64,000 nt of DNA from an uncultured Hyphomonas sp. Its GTDB lineage: Bacteria; Pseudomonadota; Alphaproteobacteria; Caulobacterales; Hyphomonadaceae. Positions 35,015 to 44,422 of the stretch are shown in pieces (position 1 is the stretch's first letter; each line of letters begins with the position of its first letter). Location of the stretch: positions 1 to 64,000 of the forward strand of contig NZ_OY776147.1 in the NCBI RefSeq assembly GCF_963675305.1, given 5' to 3'. Both the position numbers and the translations under genes were made by a program. The notes under the pieces were generated by a model. It did not search any database. It saw only the letters and a list, made by a program, of their open reading frames with translations, and was not told the DNA's origin.

Positions 35015-38000
35015 TTAAAAATCAAGATAATGTAAAAGGGTAATAATTTCTTCTAGTGATTTTTTAACTTCTTCTGAAATATTGTCATTATTTAATATGC
35101 TCATTGTGGTTGCTTGAAAATCCTTAATTTCATCAATTTCATTATTAGAAATTGTTTTAATAAATCCTGGACTTGAAAGGACTGTAATAACCCATTGTAA
35201 ATGGGTTTCGTTTTGTTTTTTGATAAGGGGAGTAAAAATATTTACGAATTTATGGTGTCGAGCGTTTAAGGCGTTTTCATCGATTAAAAATTCACCAAAT
35301 ATACTAAAGAAATCTTGTGGCAGATTTCCATGCTGATCTTCAACTAGGTCAAATATCTCTCTGCGAATTGTTGGTAATCGCCTTCCGTCAATAGCCTTAT
35401 ACAGAGAGGATAATTGATCTATTGGTAATGCGGGTTTGATTAGGTTATTGATATATTTTTTAGCGAACAAAATATAAGAATTTATGAAGGGGTCATCTAG
35501 GGCTATTGTGAAATTCTTAAGTTGAGATAGTTGGTATAAAATTCTGAATATATCATGTTGACCTTCAAAGAATGTATCCCATTGAGTTTCGTCAATAAGG
35601 CGAAGATGATTTTTAACTAAATCGCTTGCAAATGTTTTTTTCTTTCCAAATAAGATTATTTGTGCAATAAATCGTGATTGGTCAAGGTTGATTTTATTAA
35701 GAACTTTTGCTTCTAAATCGTAGGATCCAATTAATTCCAATATGAAAGATTTATATTGATCGTAGGTCAACGAATCGTTAAAAATTTTCCAATTTGAATA
35801 AACCCAGTCAGCTTCAATATCAAATGTATTTCGCTTAAGCGTTGAAAAGTTTATCAATATTTCATAAAGCAAGGGGGCGTTTTTAAGATTGGCTTGTATA
35901 TTTGCGAACCATAACGAGGATTCGGAAAATATGTTTTTATGAAACATAGCCTGTAATTCATTAAGAACTGAATTTAATTCGTTTTGATTTTTTTTACAGA
36001 TATTCTCCAAAAATAGTGGCTCAAACTCTTTAATATTTGAAGGAGGAAAACTAATTTCTTGTGGGAATGCCCTAAGTTGTATATATAACCATATCGCTGC
36101 AGTTTGATAGTTTTTATTCTCGATGGTTTTCTCTATTATTCGAATGACTAATCCACTTTTCCGGGGGCTAAGTAAAGAGATGAATTGTGATAAATGATTT
36201 CCCTCTACAGAATCCAGATAGAGAATTGTTTCCAGTAAAGCATTACTGCTTTCAAGCAACTTTTGGTCTAAATATTCTGTTTCTAGATAAGATATTAATT
36301 TGTTTGAGATGTTTTTATTAAGAACAGATTTGTTGTATTCTAATGATAATTGATCAAGAAGTTTCAAAGCGCCAAGAAAAGAGGTGGTTATTAATTTATC
36401 TTTATAATTAACTAAAGTTGTAATCGATTCAAAATTTGGTGATGAATTAGGTCCTTCTAAAGGGATATATTTTATGTGGTCAACATTATTTAATGCTGAA
36501 TGTTGATAAATACCTTGAAGAAAGTCAAAGAAGCGCTCTTCTCCAGTGCGAATAGTAATTTGGATAGGTTTTTTATTTGGATAATTATCCCTTAATGTTT
36601 GAATAAGAGATTCGAAGCCGGTGATCACTGACTGGAGGTCAATATCCAGATAATCTTTATCCTTTAGAGATTTTTCTTTTTCTAATGAAGAAATACTTTT
36701 GGGGTTTATTATCTCTATGATTTCTTCAATAACTTTTGCTTCACCCTTGAAGAACCTAATTAAGTAATTTGCTTCTTCGCAATTTTCCTTAGTAAGAATC
36801 TCTTCTTTTCTAGATTGATATATCATATCTCGAAGGCATCTTCGAATAAATGAACGTTTATCTTTGAAAAAAGTATTTATTGTCTCGTTATGGTTAAGGG
36901 TATGAAGGATTTTATAAATCCTATCAATGTACTGAGGTTCTTTGCTTAGTTCAGACAGGACCACATCAATATGGGCATGAACAGATGTTTGATTGTTTGA
37001 AATAATTTTTTCAAATGAGGAATAATCCCCGTCTGTTAAAGCCTTTTGAAGTGGCCGATTAATTAACAGTTGTCTAGCTTCTTCAATAGTGGCGTTGAAG
37101 AATAAACAAATCAGACTTTCTTTAAGGGTAATAGAGTCATTATCAAGCAATCTTGATGCATATGGTCTAGGATAATCGTTATTGAGCAGGGATAGTTGGT
37201 CAATTTTTAGGTCGGCGAATTTATTTATTAATACGTAATATGATATATGCGATATGGGAATTTCTGGACACCATTGGCTATGTAAGGCACCAATATCATT
37301 GATTAGAGAAATTATTTGTCTTGGATGGGGCGGGTTGTTATACAATATCTCTTTCATCAATATTATGATATTTTCAATTGTGTCATTGTCTTGATGGTTC
37401 TTGAATGATTGTTTAAATTTAATTTTAAAGAAATCTTCCCAGTTTGACGTTAATAATTCTGGAACAGTAAGTTTTAATTGAATCCGTTTATCTAAAAGTT
37501 CTTTTTCGTCAATAAAAGGAGGAACCTTATTATCACGAAGTATAGTTTCGTTATACGGCAAAAGAACCCATAAGTGCTTTGCAAGTTTTTTACTGATTCC
37601 TTGGTCGCTTCCATTAAGATATTGCAGAAATGTTTGAAGGGTTGAAATAAAAAGCAGCCTTTTTTCAGGTAAAAGACGATCAAGATTATCAATTACAATA
37701 ACTAACTTTCGTTCATTTCTCAATGTGTCACTTAGAACTTCTGTAAACCATTTATCATAGTCAACGGATGAGATATCATATTTGTTATCAACCAATTTGC
37801 GTGACACGACAACTTGAAAGAGATCATTTTTACTAAAAATATAGGCAGTAAAAATAAAAATAAATAAAAGAGAAAATTCAACAATGCCAGCTATTACATA
37901 CCAATTGGGTATAGGCGATGCATTAACATTATTCGGAGAGACGGCCCCGTTAGTAATTCCTTGAATAAATAAATTTACTATTGTTGGAAAGGCTAATAAT

Positions 38001-38453
38001 AGGAGTGAAATAATAATAAAAATCAAACTTACTCTTGGCTTTAAATGATTTGTTTTTCCATTTTTAATTTGGTCAAGTATATTTTCTGCATCTTTGTTGC
38101 AAGTAAACCAAGATTTATTGTTTTTTTCCACTTTTTAATTCAAGTATCAGGTTTTCCAGAAATATCATACGCATTAGGTTGCCTTCATGAGCCCATGCGT
38201 CAAAGGTAAAGAACTTTATGTTATTGTTTTTATTCACATTTAATAAATTTTGTAAGATGGTAATTATTGTGGATTTTCCGGATCCGTAATTTCCAGCTAT
38301 GCCTATTGTGATACCACCCTCTTTCTCTAAAATTATGTCACGAAGTGTTATCGCAATTTTCTTATGAGATTGACTATTGAAATAATCTTCTTCACTAGGT
38401 GTGTCTCTAATAAATTCTGTTGGGCATCTATTATCTTTTTGTTCAGTCATCAT
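35015..38453 (-). CDS. KAP-family P-loop NTPase with membrane helices, about 1,145 residues; one frameshift
   Basis: A large AT-rich gene. N-terminal Walker A is GNYGSGKST (residues about 54-62), then FDAWAHEG (about 85), the KAP version of the segment after the first strand. Two transmembrane helices (about 140-165 and 188-212) sit inside the P-loop domain, and Walker B follows as LVIVIDNLDRL (about 250-260), then NPPHPRQIISLINDIGAL. Membrane helices between Walker A and B are the defining feature of the KAP family. The remaining 750 residues are helical, Leu/Asn/Lys-rich and unlike anything I know. KAP NTPases are linked to plasmids, phage defence and, in Avs-like proteins, target sensing; the role here is unknown. 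One extra A in a run of seven (38121-38127) breaks the frame at GKKQ; removing it joins both parts. AGAGGGA precedes ATG 38453. Confidence 0.75.
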
Positions 38454-38604
38454 AAATCCCTCTATAGTAAACTTCATTAGTATTATATCAAAATTAAGTA
38501 TCATCAATAATTGTGTGTATCTTCTAATTCCCCAAAATTGAATCGTGATACAATCTGAACGTAACCAAACCTTTTCCAATTTAACTCAGGAGGAACCCAT
38601 TCCT

Positions 38605-40191
38605 ATGGCACAAGAATCGTCGTTTAAGCTCACTTATGCGACCATGTTCAGCCCGCCCGAAGAATTACACACCCACTTTGCCGAAGCGATGGATGCGCTG
38701 AAGGGAAAACTGGGGCAGGAATATCCGATGTTCATCAACGGTGAGGAACGTTTCACCGAAGAGAAATATCGGGAGGTCTCACCGATCAATACCGACCTGC
38801 ACCTGGCTACCTTCCAAAAAGGCGGCGTCAAAGACGCTGAGGACGCTATCGCTGCGGCCCGCGCGGCCTTCCCCAAGTGGAGCCGCATGAACTGGGATGA
38901 GCGCGTTTACCTGCTGCGCAAAGCAGCGGACATCATCGACCAGCGCCTGTTCGAAATCGGCGCGGTGGTCACGCTCGAAGTCGGCAAGAACCGGATGGAA
39001 GCCCTCGGCGATGTGGCCGAGACGGCCGAACTGATCCGCTATGCCTGCACCCAGATGGAAGCCAGCCAGGGGTACCATGCCAAGATGGGCGTTGACCCGC
39101 TGCAAGGCTATATCTCCACCAACAAATCCGTGCTCAAACCCTACGGCGTTTGGGTCGTGATCAGCCCCTTCAACTTCCCCGCAGCCCTGACGGGTGGCCC
39201 CTCGGGTGCGGCTCTGACTGCCGGCAACACGCTGGTGATCAAACCCGCCTCCGTCACCACCTGGACCACGGCGCTGCTGGTGGATTGTTTCCGCCAGGCC
39301 GGCATCCCGGATGGTGTGGTGAACTTCGTCTCCGGCCCCGGCTCCACCGTTGGGAAAGCCCTGGTGGAGAGCAAGGACGTGGATGGCATCACTTTTACCG
39401 GCTCTTTCGACGTCGGCATGGGTATCTACCGCAGCTTCGGCAATGGGGATTATATTCGCCCCACAATCCTCGAACTGGGCGGCAAGAACCCCGCGATCGT
39501 CTCCAAAAACGCCAACCTCGAAGATGCGGCAGTCGGCATCGTCCGCTCCGCTTTCGGCTTGCAGGGGCAGAAATGCTCCGCTTGCTCCCGGGTCTTTGTC
39601 GAAGAAGAAGTCTACGACAAGCTGGTGGCGCGGGTGGTTGAACTGACCAATAAGCTCAAGATCGGTGACCCGGTCGAACGGGATACCTATATGGGCCCCG
39701 TGGTGACCAAGGGCGCTTATCAGGATTTCCAGGATTTCTGCAAGGAACTCAAAGAAGCCGGTAAGATTGCGACCGGCGGCGAGGTGCTCACCGAGGGTGA
39801 CTTCGCGAAGGGTTATTTCTGCGAACCGACCGTGGCGGTCGATGTACCGATCACGCATAAGCTCTGGCAGCAGGAAATGTTCGTCCCGATCACAATGATC
39901 CATCCCGTGAAGGACCTCAAAGAGGCGATGGAACTGGCCAACAGCGTCAAATATGGGCTGACGGCCGGCTTCTATGGCACAGAAGAGGAAGTGGGCTGGT
40001 TCTTTGATAATATCGAGGCGGGCGTGGTCTATGCCAACCGTCCGCAAGGTGCCACCACCGGTGCCTGGCCGGGATTCCAGCCCTTTGGGGGGTGGAAGGG
40101 TTCCGGCGCCAGCGGTAAGAATGCCGGCGGCTTGTATTACCTGCCGCTCTATATGCACGAGCAGAGCCAGACCTTTATCCAAAGGGCCTGA
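38605..40191 (+). CDS. NAD-dependent aldehyde dehydrogenase, 1-pyrroline-5-carboxylate dehydrogenase-like
   Basis: A 528-residue dehydrogenase that likely oxidises glutamate semialdehyde/P5C to glutamate. It has the NAD-binding loop VISPFNFPAALTGGPSGAALTAGN, TFTGSFDVG, the general base in LELGGKN (near residue 290), the nucleophile in GQKCSACSR (near 323) and the C-terminal QPFGGWKGSGASGKNAGG. The N-terminal extension (YATMFSPPEELHTHFAEAMD) and length match the RocA/PutA-type enzyme rather than short aldehyde dehydrogenases. CAGGAGGA lies ten bases before the ATG. It is followed by a hairpin and the CoA-transferase cluster. Confidence 0.85.
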   Translation: MAQESSFKLTYATMFSPPEELHTHFAEAMDALKGKLGQEYPMFINGEERFTEEKYREVSPINTDLHLATFQKGGVKDAEDAIAAARAAFPKWSRMNWDERVYLLRKAADIIDQRLFEIGAVVTLEVGKNRMEALGDVAETAELIRYACTQMEASQGYHAKMGVDPLQGYISTNKSVLKPYGVWVVISPFNFPAALTGGPSGAALTAGNTLVIKPASVTTWTTALLVDCFRQAGIPDGVVNFVSGPGSTVGKALVESKDVDGITFTGSFDVGMGIYRSFGNGDYIRPTILELGGKNPAIVSKNANLEDAAVGIVRSAFGLQGQKCSACSRVFVEEEVYDKLVARVVELTNKLKIGDPVERDTYMGPVVTKGAYQDFQDFCKELKEAGKIATGGEVLTEGDFAKGYFCEPTVAVDVPITHKLWQQEMFVPITMIHPVKDLKEAMELANSVKYGLTAGFYGTEEEVGWFFDNIEAGVVYANRPQGATTGAWPGFQPFGGWKGSGASGKNAGGLYYLPLYMHEQSQTFIQRA

Positions 40192-40217
40192 GCCTAACAT
40201 TTATTCATGACCCTCAT

Positions 40218-40251
40218 AAACCGGGTGGCGCGTTCGTCAGCCATCCGGTTT
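40218..40251 (+). terminator. terminator-like hairpin after the aldehyde dehydrogenase gene
   Basis: AAACCGG-G-TGGC (40218-40229) pairs with GCCA-T-CCGGTTT (40240-40251); the T-run is poor, so it may be weak or Rho-assisted. Confidence 0.45.
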
Positions 40252-40262
40252 AACCTTATCTT

Positions 40263-40520
40263 ATGATCCGATACTTGTTTTCCCGATTGGGCTGTCTGAT
40301 CTGGCTGGTTGGCGCCGTTGTTTTGGGCGTGGGGATTGTCTCGGAAAGCTCCGGGCATCCGGCTTTTTCAATGGTGGCAGGTGGGATTGGGCTGCTCGTG
40401 GTGGGCTTCCTGCTCTGGCAGTGGCTGCGCCCCAAGGGGCAGAAGAGCACCCGTTTTTCAATGCTGCGCCGGCACACATGGGAGGATGAGCAGGACGAGG
40501 ATAATGAAGAATGGAAATAA
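40263..40520 (+). CDS. small two-helix membrane protein
   Basis: 85 residues: two hydrophobic helices (about 9-26 and 35-53) and a charged, acidic tail (DEQDEDNEEW). No family recognised. It lies head to tail with the CoA-transferase genes (one base between its stop and the next start), so it is probably co-expressed; there is no Shine-Dalgarno sequence before its ATG. Confidence 0.5.
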   Translation: MIRYLFSRLGCLIWLVGAVVLGVGIVSESSGHPAFSMVAGGIGLLVVGFLLWQWLRPKGQKSTRFSMLRRHTWEDEQDEDNEEWK

Positions 40521-40521
40521 T

Positions 40522-41427
40522 ATGACCACGAAATTAACTTCTCTGAGTGACGCCATTCGACAATATGTGCATGATGGAGACCTGGTCTACGCATCCGGGT
40601 TCACCCATCTGATTCCTTTTGCGGCCGGGCATGAGATCATCCGGCAGGGCATCAAGGACCTGGTGCTGGCCCGCGCCACACCGGACCTGCTCTATGAACA
40701 GATGGTCGCTGCCGGGTGCGCCCGCAAGGTGATCTTCTCTTATATGGGCAACCCCGGGGTGGGTTCGCTCCGGCAGATGCGCAAGGCGCTTGAGGCTGGC
40801 GAGTTGGAATGGGAGGAATATTCCCATTTCAGTATGATCAGCCGTTTACAAGCGGGTGCCAGCGGGCTGCCCTTCATGCCGATGAAACAGACCGGCGCAA
40901 CCGACCTGGAATCACAGAACCCAAATTTCAAGCGCGTGGCCGATCCCTATACCGGTGAGGAAGTGGTGGTTGTGCCGCCATTGATCCCCGATGTTGCAAT
41001 CGTGCATGTGCAGCGGGCGGATGAGAACGGGAATGCCCATGTCTGGGGCATCCTCGGCGAGCAGCGTCTGGCAGCCTTTGCGGCCAAGAAGGTGATCCTC
41101 ACGGTGGAAGAGATGGTGGATGAGTCCGTGATCCGCTCCGACCCCAACCGCACGTTGATCCCCGGCCTGGTGGTGGATGCCGTCTGCCATGTGCCTTTCT
41201 GTGCCCATCCTTCCTACACCCAGGGCTATCACGACCGGGACAATGACTTCTATTTGGACTGGGATAAGATCAGCGAGACCGATGAAGGTGTGAAAGCCTA
41301 TCTGGACGAGTGGGTTTATGGGTTGCCCGACCGGGCGGCCTATTGGGAGAAACTGGGCCCTGAGGTCCACCAGCGTTTACACGCCGGGGAACGGCTTTCC
41401 GAACCGGTCAACTACGGCGATTATTGA
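40522..41427 (+). CDS. CoA-transferase subunit A (glutaconate CoA-transferase GctA-like)
   Basis: Large subunit of a family-I CoA-transferase, 301 residues. It starts KLTSLSDAIRQYVHDGDLVYASGFTHLIPFAAGHEIIRQG and contains the conserved PLIPDVAIVHVQRADENGNAHVWG and HPSYTQGYHDRDNDFYLDWDK segments of the GctA/IpdA group. With the next gene it forms the alpha/beta pair that moves CoA between organic acids. The acid is not defined by sequence; the neighbouring 2-hydroxyacid dehydrogenase and P5C dehydrogenase suggest the hydroxyglutarate/glutaconate route or a similar amino-acid fermentation step (inference). GAATGGA precedes the ATG. Confidence 0.85.
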   Translation: MTTKLTSLSDAIRQYVHDGDLVYASGFTHLIPFAAGHEIIRQGIKDLVLARATPDLLYEQMVAAGCARKVIFSYMGNPGVGSLRQMRKALEAGELEWEEYSHFSMISRLQAGASGLPFMPMKQTGATDLESQNPNFKRVADPYTGEEVVVVPPLIPDVAIVHVQRADENGNAHVWGILGEQRLAAFAAKKVILTVEEMVDESVIRSDPNRTLIPGLVVDAVCHVPFCAHPSYTQGYHDRDNDFYLDWDKISETDEGVKAYLDEWVYGLPDRAAYWEKLGPEVHQRLHAGERLSEPVNYGDY

Positions 41428-41442
41428 GATTGAGGCTGTCAC

Positions 41443-42210
41443 ATGGTGGAAATTTTGTATAATCCAAAAGAATTGATGGTGGTGAATGCATCCCGGCTCC
41501 TGCGGGACTACGATGTGGTCTTCGTCGGAGTGGGGATCCCGAATCTGGCCTGCAACCTGGCCAGGCGGACGCATGCCCCAAATTTACAGATGATTTATGA
41601 AGCCGGGGTGATCGGTGCGCAACCTTCCCGGCTGCCGCTTTCGATCGGCGACCCCTCACTGGTCACCGGTTCGACCTCGGTTTGCAGCATGTATGATGTC
41701 TTCACGCTCTACCTTCAGCGGGGGAATGTGGATGTGGGCTTCCTGGGCGGGGCACAGATCGACCAGTATTGCAATATCAACGCGACCATGATCGGCGGCG
41801 ATTACCAGCATCCGAAGGTGCGGCTGCCCGGTTCGGGCGGTTCAATGGAGATCGCAGCCTGGGCCAACCGCTGCTATATCATCACACCGCATCAGAAACG
41901 ACGCTTCCCGGCCACGGTGGATTTCCATACTTCAATTGGATTCCTTGATGGCGGCGATGCCCGCAAGAAAACGGGTGTGCGCGGTGGTGGGCCGGAAGCT
42001 GTGGTGACCAACCTGGGCGTGATGCGGCCGGATGAGAATGGTGAGCTGGTGCTGACCGCAATGCATCCCGGTGTGACCTATGAGCAGGTGGCCGAGAACA
42101 CCGGCTGGCCGTTGAAGATCGTCGAGGACTGTGCGGTGACCGAGCCGCCGACCCTTGAAGAGCTGCGTATCCTGCGGGAAGATCTCGATCCTCAGAAAAT
42201 TTACATTTAG
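41443..42210 (+). CDS. CoA-transferase subunit B (glutaconate CoA-transferase GctB-like)
   Basis: Small catalytic subunit, 255 residues. The catalytic glutamate is in MIYEAGVIGA (near residue 50), followed by GSTSVCSMYDVFTLYLQRGNVDVGFLGGAQID and RLPGSGGSMEIAA, all typical of GctB/IpdB. It begins 15 bases after subunit A. Members form an alpha2beta2 or larger enzyme with a glutamyl-CoA thioester intermediate. Confidence 0.87.
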   Translation: MVEILYNPKELMVVNASRLLRDYDVVFVGVGIPNLACNLARRTHAPNLQMIYEAGVIGAQPSRLPLSIGDPSLVTGSTSVCSMYDVFTLYLQRGNVDVGFLGGAQIDQYCNINATMIGGDYQHPKVRLPGSGGSMEIAAWANRCYIITPHQKRRFPATVDFHTSIGFLDGGDARKKTGVRGGGPEAVVTNLGVMRPDENGELVLTAMHPGVTYEQVAENTGWPLKIVEDCAVTEPPTLEELRILREDLDPQKIYI

Positions 42211-42254
42211 TTTGGTGCATCAGGTAGAATCCAAAGAAAAAACGGGACGATACC

Positions 42255-43280
42255 ATGAAAAAAGAAATTCAGATTCTATCCACTTTTGACCTGACCAAGG
42301 AACAACAGGAGCGGCTCCGCAAGGCATCCGACCGGGTGAAGCTGACGGTGATCCCGACCAGCGATCCGAACGCAGTATCGGATGACGTTTGGGCGGAGAC
42401 GGATGTGCTCTATACCTGGGATGTGCTGCCGGAACCTGAAAAAGTCCCCAATCTGAAGTGGGTGCAATTTGGGAGTGCCGGGGTGGATCTCTTTTTGCAG
42501 TCCTCTTTGGCGAAAAAGGAAGATATCCTGCTGACCTCTATGAGTGGCGCGATCACCAGCCAGCTCGCTGAATATGTGATGATGGCGCTTTTGGCGCTGG
42601 GGCATAAAATGCCCAAATTGATGCACATTCAGGCCGACCATCATTGGCTTTCGGAGAAAGAGATGGCGGAAAAAGTGATGCCCGTTGAATTACGGGGCAG
42701 CACAGTTGGCATCCTGGGCTATGGCAGCATTGGCCGGCAGGTGGCACGGTTATTACAGCCTTTTGGCGTGGAAGTGTTGGCCGCCAAGCGCGACGTGATG
42801 CGCCCGGAGGATTCCGGTTATATCCCCGATGACATGGGTGACCCGCATGGTGATTTTTTCACCCGGCTTTACCCGATGGAAGCGCTGCACAGTATGCTGT
42901 CCGTCAGTGATTTCGTGGTGGTCACCCTGCCCCTGACAGAGGCAACCCATCACCTGCTGGACCAGCAGGCATTTGAAGCTATGAAAGAGACGGCCTATTT
43001 GGTAAATGTGGGTCGGGGTGCGGTGATTGATGAACAGGCGTTGATCGCCGCGTTGAAGTCGGGTAAGATCGCCGGCGCGGCGCTGGATGTCTTTGAGGCA
43101 GAGCCCCTGCCGGAAGATAGCCCGTTATGGGATCTGGAGAATGTGTTCCTCAGCGCCCATTTGTCCTGGCTGAGCAAGAATCTTCAGGATGAGACCTTGG
43201 CCCTCTTTTTGGAAAATCTGAATCGCTATTTAGTTGGTTTGCCGCTATATAACCAGGTGGATTTGACAAAGGGGTATTGA
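42255..43280 (+). CDS. D-2-hydroxyacid dehydrogenase (NAD-dependent)
   Basis: A 341-residue member of the D-isomer 2-hydroxyacid dehydrogenase family. The NAD-binding loop is GILGYGSIGRQVARLLQ, the substrate arginine is in LVNVGRGAVIDEQAL, the glutamate in VFEAEPLPEDSP and the catalytic histidine in LSAHLSW. It interconverts a 2-oxoacid and its D-2-hydroxyacid; specificity is open. In context with the CoA-transferase pair upstream it could make the hydroxyacid that is then activated with CoA. A terminator follows. Confidence 0.85.
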   Translation: MKKEIQILSTFDLTKEQQERLRKASDRVKLTVIPTSDPNAVSDDVWAETDVLYTWDVLPEPEKVPNLKWVQFGSAGVDLFLQSSLAKKEDILLTSMSGAITSQLAEYVMMALLALGHKMPKLMHIQADHHWLSEKEMAEKVMPVELRGSTVGILGYGSIGRQVARLLQPFGVEVLAAKRDVMRPEDSGYIPDDMGDPHGDFFTRLYPMEALHSMLSVSDFVVVTLPLTEATHHLLDQQAFEAMKETAYLVNVGRGAVIDEQALIAALKSGKIAGAALDVFEAEPLPEDSPLWDLENVFLSAHLSWLSKNLQDETLALFLENLNRYLVGLPLYNQVDLTKGY

Positions 43281-43312
43281 TCCGCCGGCTGATCTGAAAT
43301 TAACTTATTTAG

Positions 43313-43342
43313 GTGCGCTCAGAGATTGAGCGCACTATTTTT
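43313..43342 (+). terminator. intrinsic terminator after the CoA-transferase cluster (GTGCGCTCA family)
   Basis: GTGCGCTCA (43313-43321)/TGAGCGCAC (43327-43335), loop GAGAT, tail TATTTTTA. The stem has the same sequence as the hairpin at 19201. Confidence 0.8.
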
Positions 43343-43347
43343 ATCCC

Positions 43348-43376
43348 TTGACAAAGTCACAGAAATTTGCTATTAT
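43348..43376 (+). promoter_or_regulatory. promoter of the padR-DUF2812 operon
   Basis: TTGACA (43348-43353), 17-base spacer, TATTAT (43371-43376). Confidence 0.8.
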
Positions 43377-43407
43377 ATCGCATAACGATATATCGAATAT
43401 GGATATA
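43374..43407 (+). promoter_or_regulatory. candidate PadR operator
   Basis: Two overlapping inverted repeats: TATATCG (43374-43380)/CGATATA (43386-43392), and TATATC (43389-43394)/GATATA (43402-43407). They overlap the -10 element and the transcription start, which fits autorepression by the PadR protein encoded next. Confidence 0.6.
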
Positions 43408-43439
43408 ACGACACATGATACAGTGGAAGGTTGATACCA

Positions 43440-43775
43440 ATGACAGATAAACGAATAGCAAAACACCTCCCGCTTTCGGAAGCCACCTTCTTTATTATGT
43501 TGGCTTTGGTCACGCCGAAGCATGGTTATGGCGTGATGCAGATGGTGGAAGAAATCAGCGAGGGCACAGTCAAAATTGGGCCGGGGACCCTCTATGGCGC
43601 CTTCTCCAATTTGGAAAAGGAAAAGCTGATTGCGATGGTTCGCGAGGAGGGGCGGCGCAAGGAATATCAGTTGACGCAAGATGGGCTGTTGGTTCTCAAA
43701 GCCCAAATTGAAAGGTTACGGATGATGGTTGGGCTTGGTGATGACGCCATCAGCCATGAAAAGGATGAAGCATAA
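43440..43775 (+). CDS. PadR-family transcriptional regulator
   Basis: A 111-residue winged-helix protein: LPLSEATFFIMLALVTPKHGYGVMQMVEEIS, then GPGTLYGAFSNLEKEKLIAMVREEGRRKEYQLTQDGLLVL, which is the PadR DNA-binding domain, and a short C-terminal dimerisation helix. I choose the ATG at 43440 (GGAAGG ten bases upstream) over a TTG at 43431. It overlaps the DUF2812 gene by one base, a common pairing in which the regulator controls a membrane protein of unknown task. Confidence 0.85.
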   Translation: MTDKRIAKHLPLSEATFFIMLALVTPKHGYGVMQMVEEISEGTVKIGPGTLYGAFSNLEKEKLIAMVREEGRRKEYQLTQDGLLVLKAQIERLRMMVGLGDDAISHEKDEA

Positions 43776-44311
43776 TGGAAAACTACCATATTGAACACCG
43801 CTGGTTTTGGGCCTGGCAGGATGAACAGGAAGAAAAATGGTTAGCGGAAATGTCAGAACGTGGTTATCATCTTGTGAAACCCGGTGTCTTTGGGCGATAT
43901 GAATTCCAAAAAGGTGAGCCAAAGCGATTTGTTTATCGGATGGACTTTTTGGCGAATAGCCAGCAGAAAAAGGATTATCTCCAGCTATTTGAGGATGCAG
44001 GTTGGGAACATCTCGGTGAATTTGGGGGGTGGCAGTATTTTAGGAAACCTGCCGGAGATGACACTGCGCCGGAAATCTTTACGGATGTCCGAAGTAAAAT
44101 TCAGAAGTACCATCGATTGCTGATATTCCTGGCGATTTTGACACCCATTTACCTTGCACCGTTGAACTTAAGGAACATCATTGAGCGAGATCCGCGATGG
44201 TTGATGTGGTCCATCTTCACACTTTGGATCCTATTGCTGGCTTTATATGGTTTCAGCGTCATCAAGGTCCTGCTCCGAATTGATCAGTTGAAAAAGACCA
44301 TCAAGCAATAA
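43775..44311 (+). CDS. DUF2812-domain membrane protein
   Basis: A 178-residue protein. The N-terminal part (RWFWAWQDEQEEKWLAEMSERGYHLVKPG, YRMDFLAN, YLQLFEDAGWEHLG and WQYFRKP) is the DUF2812 domain; two membrane helices follow (about 112-130 and 143-163). Function is unknown; these proteins are nearly always encoded beside a PadR regulator, as here (start and stop share one base). Confidence 0.82.
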   Translation: MENYHIEHRWFWAWQDEQEEKWLAEMSERGYHLVKPGVFGRYEFQKGEPKRFVYRMDFLANSQQKKDYLQLFEDAGWEHLGEFGGWQYFRKPAGDDTAPEIFTDVRSKIQKYHRLLIFLAILTPIYLAPLNLRNIIERDPRWLMWSIFTLWILLLALYGFSVIKVLLRIDQLKKTIKQ

Positions 44312-44326
44312 GCGGTATTAGAAATT

Positions 44327-44359
44327 AAAAAAGGCAGTTCACATTGAACTGCCTTTTTT
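44327..44359 (+). terminator. intrinsic terminator after the padR-DUF2812 operon
   Basis: Perfect 15-bp stem AAAAAAGGCAGTTCA (44327-44341)/TGAACTGCCTTTTTT (44345-44359) with loop CAT. Confidence 0.9.
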
Positions 44360-44422
44360 GATCAGAGTGGGATAACAAAAACAAATGTTCCATAATTAAA
44401 TCTCGCATGGTAAAATCAGCGC

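Noticed and set aside
38110..38140. Programmed ribosomal frameshift in the KAP gene at a run of seven A
   Set aside because: Joining the two frames needs a +1 shift (or one A fewer), not the -1 shift expected at such slippery runs; a homopolymer error explains it.
35015..38579. Two separate genes, a short NTPase and a large membrane protein
   Set aside because: The first has Walker A without Walker B, the second Walker B without Walker A; they are halves of one KAP protein.
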